A stretch of DNA of 64,000 nt, from positions 124,001 through 188,000 of the forward strand of contig JALQPE010000469.1 in NCBI GenBank assembly GCA_030407315.1. The letters run 5' to 3'. The position numbers and the translations under genes were made by a program. Under the pieces are notes generated by a model. It was not told where the DNA came from. It was given only the letters and a program-made list of their open reading frames with translations, and made no database searches. Below, in pieces: positions 61,994-64,000 of this stretch. Each line of letters starts with the position of its first letter. The first letter of the stretch is position 1. This DNA comes from Asparagopsis taxiformis (lineage: Eukaryota > Rhodophyta > Florideophyceae > Bonnemaisoniales > Bonnemaisoniaceae).

Positions 61994-62662
61994 CTATATA
62001 TTGAATAAAAAATGACTTAGAGCTAAAGGATTATTAATTTGAATATATTTATTATAAGAATAAGAAATTAGTTGATTTTTGCATAGTTTACGTAAAATAC
62101 GGTTTACGGTAATTCTATTACTTCCTACTATTTCACTAATAGTGTGTTGTGAAATTACGAAAGGAATTATAATAGAATGTTTATGAATTATACCAAATTC
62201 TTCACTTAATGTAAGTAGTAGTTGAATAATTCTATTTTGCATATATTTGTGTATTAATATATTATTCATAATTTTATATTTATTAATAGTATTTTGGTAT
62301 GATGCAATAATATCTAATAGTAGATTTGAATTAATATTATTTTTATTTATACTTAAGTCTTGTAATTGAAAACTTAAAATAAATGTTGTTTGTAATGCTA
62401 CAAGTTTATAATAATAAGTACTGTCATTTTTTTGAGTATTTAAGAGCAGATCATAACTATCAAAAACATTATTTGTTTGTAGGATAGCTATACATGCCTT
62501 TTCATGATTTGTAAATTGTTTCGTGATATATAGTAATCCTTGTAAAATAATAATAGATTGATATTTATGTGATGTATATTGATAAATAATAGCATCACCT
62601 GTTTTTAATTTGTATATGTTGAAAGGTATATGGCATGAAGAAAAATAATAAATCCATTTCAT
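61994..62662 (-). CDS. ntcA: CRP/FNR-family transcription regulator NtcA (Ycf28)
   Basis: A 222-residue protein. The N-terminal half is a diverged cyclic-nucleotide-type effector domain (LKTGDAIIYQYTSHKYQSIIILQGLLYI). The C-terminal helix-turn-helix is well kept (VISQHTISEIVGSNRITVNRILRKLCKNQLI, about 168-200), closest in pattern to cyanobacterial NtcA, a nitrogen-status activator sensing 2-oxoglutarate. The effector domain is rich in Ile, Asn and Tyr and much more diverged than the HTH. It is divergent from ycf29 with only 41 bp between starts. Confidence 0.86.
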   Translation of the reverse strand: MKWIYYFSSCHIPFNIYKLKTGDAIIYQYTSHKYQSIIILQGLLYITKQFTNHEKACIAILQTNNVFDSYDLLLNTQKNDSTYYYKLVALQTTFILSFQLQDLSINKNNINSNLLLDIIASYQNTINKYKIMNNILIHKYMQNRIIQLLLTLSEEFGIIHKHSIIIPFVISQHTISEIVGSNRITVNRILRKLCKNQLISYSYNKYIQINNPLALSHFLFNI

Positions 62663-62703
62663 AATTGTCTCATTTAAAGATAAATGCCATTATATTATAG
62701 TTT

Positions 62704-63396
62704 ATGAATTCAAGTATGAAAAAACATATATTATTTTTGGATGATGATGTATCTTTAAGAGATTCTATATCTTCTTATTTGAGGTCTGAAGGTTTTAGTG
62801 TAGAAACAGTGAGTACTGTTAAGATGGCTTTACAGACTATTAATATTAATAAACCTGATATTATTATTGCTGATATTATGATGCCGGAATTAAATGGTTA
62901 TGATTTGATTCAAATATTACGTATGAATGATATATTTGCATCTATTCCTTTAATATTCTTAACTGCAAAAGGTATGACTTCTGATAGAATTAAGGGTTAT
63001 AAATTAGGTTGTAATGCTTATTTAATAAAACCTTTTAATCCAGATGAATTAATAGCTATTATTAATAGTTTGCTTTGTAATATAAAATTATTAAGGAATG
63101 ATTATATTTCATATAATAATAACATTAATCCTAGTTCTATTGATATTAGCAGTGACAATTTTAATTCTCAAGATAAATTCACATTGAAAGAAATGGAGGT
63201 ATTAAGTTTATTGAGTTTAGGCTTAATGAATAAAGAAATTGCAGGTAAATTAAATTTCAGTTTAAGAAATGTGGAAAAGTATGTTAGTCGTCTTTTGAAA
63301 AAAACTAAGACTAGGAATCGCACAGAGCTTGCTCAGTTTGCTTGGAAGTATAAGGATATATTGAGGGCGAATGACGGGAATCGAACCCGCGAATGA
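62704..63396 (+). CDS. ycf29: Response regulator Ycf29 (receiver plus LuxR-type HTH)
   Basis: A 230-residue protein. The receiver domain has the acid pocket DDD (13-15), phosphorylatable Asp57 in IIADIMMPELNG, a Thr/Lys pair in FLTAKGMTSD and CNAYLIKPFNPDEL. The LuxR-type HTH (about 158-215) reads LKEMEVLSLLSLGLMNKEIAGKLNFSLRNVEKYVSRLLKKTKTRNRTELAQFAW. The last ten codons lie antisense to trnH, and the stop is within the tRNA. A second in-frame Met at residue 5 is an alternative start. The sensor kinase is not in this window. Confidence 0.92.
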   Translation: MNSSMKKHILFLDDDVSLRDSISSYLRSEGFSVETVSTVKMALQTININKPDIIIADIMMPELNGYDLIQILRMNDIFASIPLIFLTAKGMTSDRIKGYKLGCNAYLIKPFNPDELIAIINSLLCNIKLLRNDYISYNNNINPSSIDISSDNFNSQDKFTLKEMEVLSLLSLGLMNKEIAGKLNFSLRNVEKYVSRLLKKTKTRNRTELAQFAWKYKDILRANDGNRTRE

Positions 63397-63439
63397 TGGA
63401 GTCACAATCCATTGCCTTAACCTCTTGGCTACACCCGCC
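63365..63439 (-). tRNA. trnH: tRNA-His (GUG)
   Basis: A minus-strand cloverleaf of about 75 nt: acceptor GGCGGGT with ATTCGCC, anticodon loop TTGTGAC giving GUG, T loop TTCGATT, discriminator C. The expected extra G at position -1 is not encoded at 63440 (T on the tRNA strand), so it may be added or set by processing. It overlaps the 3' end of ycf29 by 32 bp on the other strand. Confidence 0.95.
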
Positions 63440-63509
63440 ATGTATGTGATAACAAAATTATAGTGTTTTTTTGCTTGAACGTCTACTGTTTTATATATTA
63501 TTTTTGAGC

Positions 63510-63725
63510 ATGAGTGTAAATTATAACCAAATTATAGTGAATGGAGAAGTTTTTAACTGCATGTATAATATGTCTTTAATGAATTTATTAATGTATTTAG
63601 ATTTTGATCTTAAGTCAATCGCAGTTGAATATAATTCAGAGATTGTTTCATATGATAATATGTCAAGTATTATATTACAACCTAATGATTGTATTGAAGT
63701 GATTACAATTGTTGGTGGTGGTTAA
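63510..63725 (+). CDS. thiS: Sulfur carrier protein ThiS
   Basis: A 71-residue beta-grasp protein: QIIVNGEVFNCMYNMSLMNLLMYLDFDLKSIAVEYNSEIVSYDN ... CIEVITIVGGG. The C-terminal Gly-Gly is the site of adenylation and thiocarboxylate formation for the thiazole of thiamine. ATG at 63510 was chosen; there is an open extension of 13 codons upstream. The E1-like MoeB (57654) is its likely activator. It converges with rps1, 4 bp away. Confidence 0.88.
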   Translation: MSVNYNQIIVNGEVFNCMYNMSLMNLLMYLDFDLKSIAVEYNSEIVSYDNMSSIILQPNDCIEVITIVGGG

Positions 63726-63729
63726 CCTG

Positions 63730-64000
63730 TTAAGTAATGTTCCTCTGAGATACAGAGATTCTTCCTTGTTTCATATCAAGATGAATAATTTTTACTTTAA
63801 TTATTTCATTAATTTTAAACATTTTATTTATGTATGTAATACGTGTATTGCCTATTTCTGAAATATGTAGTAATGCAATAATATCATAGATTTGAATGAA
63901 GAGACCATAAGTTTGGATTTTTATAATTTTACCTTGTATAATTTGGCCTATTTTTAATCGATGCTTATGTATTTTTAATAATGCTCTTTTATTGCTAAAA
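63730..64000 (-). CDS. rps1: 30S ribosomal protein S1, C-terminal part (cut by window)
   Basis: An open frame on the minus strand enters from the window end (first whole codon at 63999) and stops with TAA at 63732-63730, giving 89 residues. It is an S1 RNA-binding repeat: LKIGQIIQGKIIKIQTYGLFIQIYDIIALLHISEIG ... VKIIHLDMKQGRISVSQRN. The closing motif is KQGRISVSQR. The N-terminal repeats lie beyond the window. It binds mRNA on the small subunit. Confidence 0.9.
   Translation of the reverse strand, partial: FSNKRALLKIHKHRLKIGQIIQGKIIKIQTYGLFIQIYDIIALLHISEIGNTRITYINKMFKINEIIKVKIIHLDMKQGRISVSQRNIT

Noticed and set aside
1..64000. CRISPR arrays, insertion sequences, introns, rRNA genes
   Set aside because: No regularly spaced direct repeats, transposase, intron-split gene or rRNA sequence was seen; all long genes are continuous except for the dnaB intein.

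Overview
The window is 64 kb of a plastid genome from a red alga, most likely a florideophyte. It is AT-rich and intron-free, with very short spacers. It carries genes that together are typical of rhodophyte plastids: allophycocyanin and the phycobilisome core linker (apcA, apcB, apcE), a plastid heme oxygenase (pbsA), pyruvate dehydrogenase E1 (pdhA, pdhB), preA, acsF, argB, ilvB, dnaB, ntcA (ycf28), ycf29, moeB, thiS, and the full bacterial-type S10/spc/alpha/str ribosomal protein cluster. The species cannot be fixed from sequence reading alone.

Layout. 1-12.9 kb: the end of atpE, the phycobilisome core genes on the minus strand, tatC and petA, pdhB/pdhA, preA, rpl20/rpl35, pbsA, a 2-Cys peroxiredoxin, trnfM, ycf36 and secG. 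12.9-26.7 kb: small cytochrome b6f and photosystem genes (petM, petN, petG, psbK, psbZ), acsF, psaD, acpP, ycf45, petP, accB, the psaA-psaB pair, rps14, trnS(UGA), trnG(GCC) and dnaK. 26.8-41.8 kb: one uninterrupted plus-strand ribosomal protein array, rpl3 to rps10, including secY, rpoA and tufA, with good promoter candidates before rpl3 and before rps12. 41.8-47.8 kb: petF, ycf38, psbB-psbT with psbN opposite, psbH, psaE and ftsH. 47.8-51.7 kb: two minus-strand tRNA clusters flanking argB, ycf33 and ilvB. 51.7-64 kb: rpl19, clpC, trnF, an intein-containing dnaB, rpl9, trnS(GGA), moeB, trnW, rpl11-rpl1-rpl12, petD/petB, divergent ntcA and ycf29, trnH, thiS and the end of rps1.

How the genes fit together. 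Nearly the whole cytochrome b6f complex is encoded here (petA, B, D, G, M, N and a petP candidate), with photosystem I core subunits, the phycobilisome core, and two pigment enzymes (AcsF for chlorophyll, heme oxygenase for bilins). AccB, ACP and pyruvate dehydrogenase E1 feed plastid fatty acid synthesis. SecY, SecG and TatC give two thylakoid translocation routes. NtcA and Ycf29 are two plastid-encoded bacterial-style regulators.

The most notable observations are: a 143-residue mini-intein in dnaB whose block B histidine appears replaced; a switch in strand base composition near 49.4 kb, between tRNA clusters; perfect or near-perfect hairpins at most convergent gene ends, including a 26-bp perfect stem that includes the rpl12 stop codon; an elongator trnM(CAU) with several mismatched stems; and a gene-free stretch of about 600 bp before acsF that carries hairpins. 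I did not find an obviously new multi-gene system.
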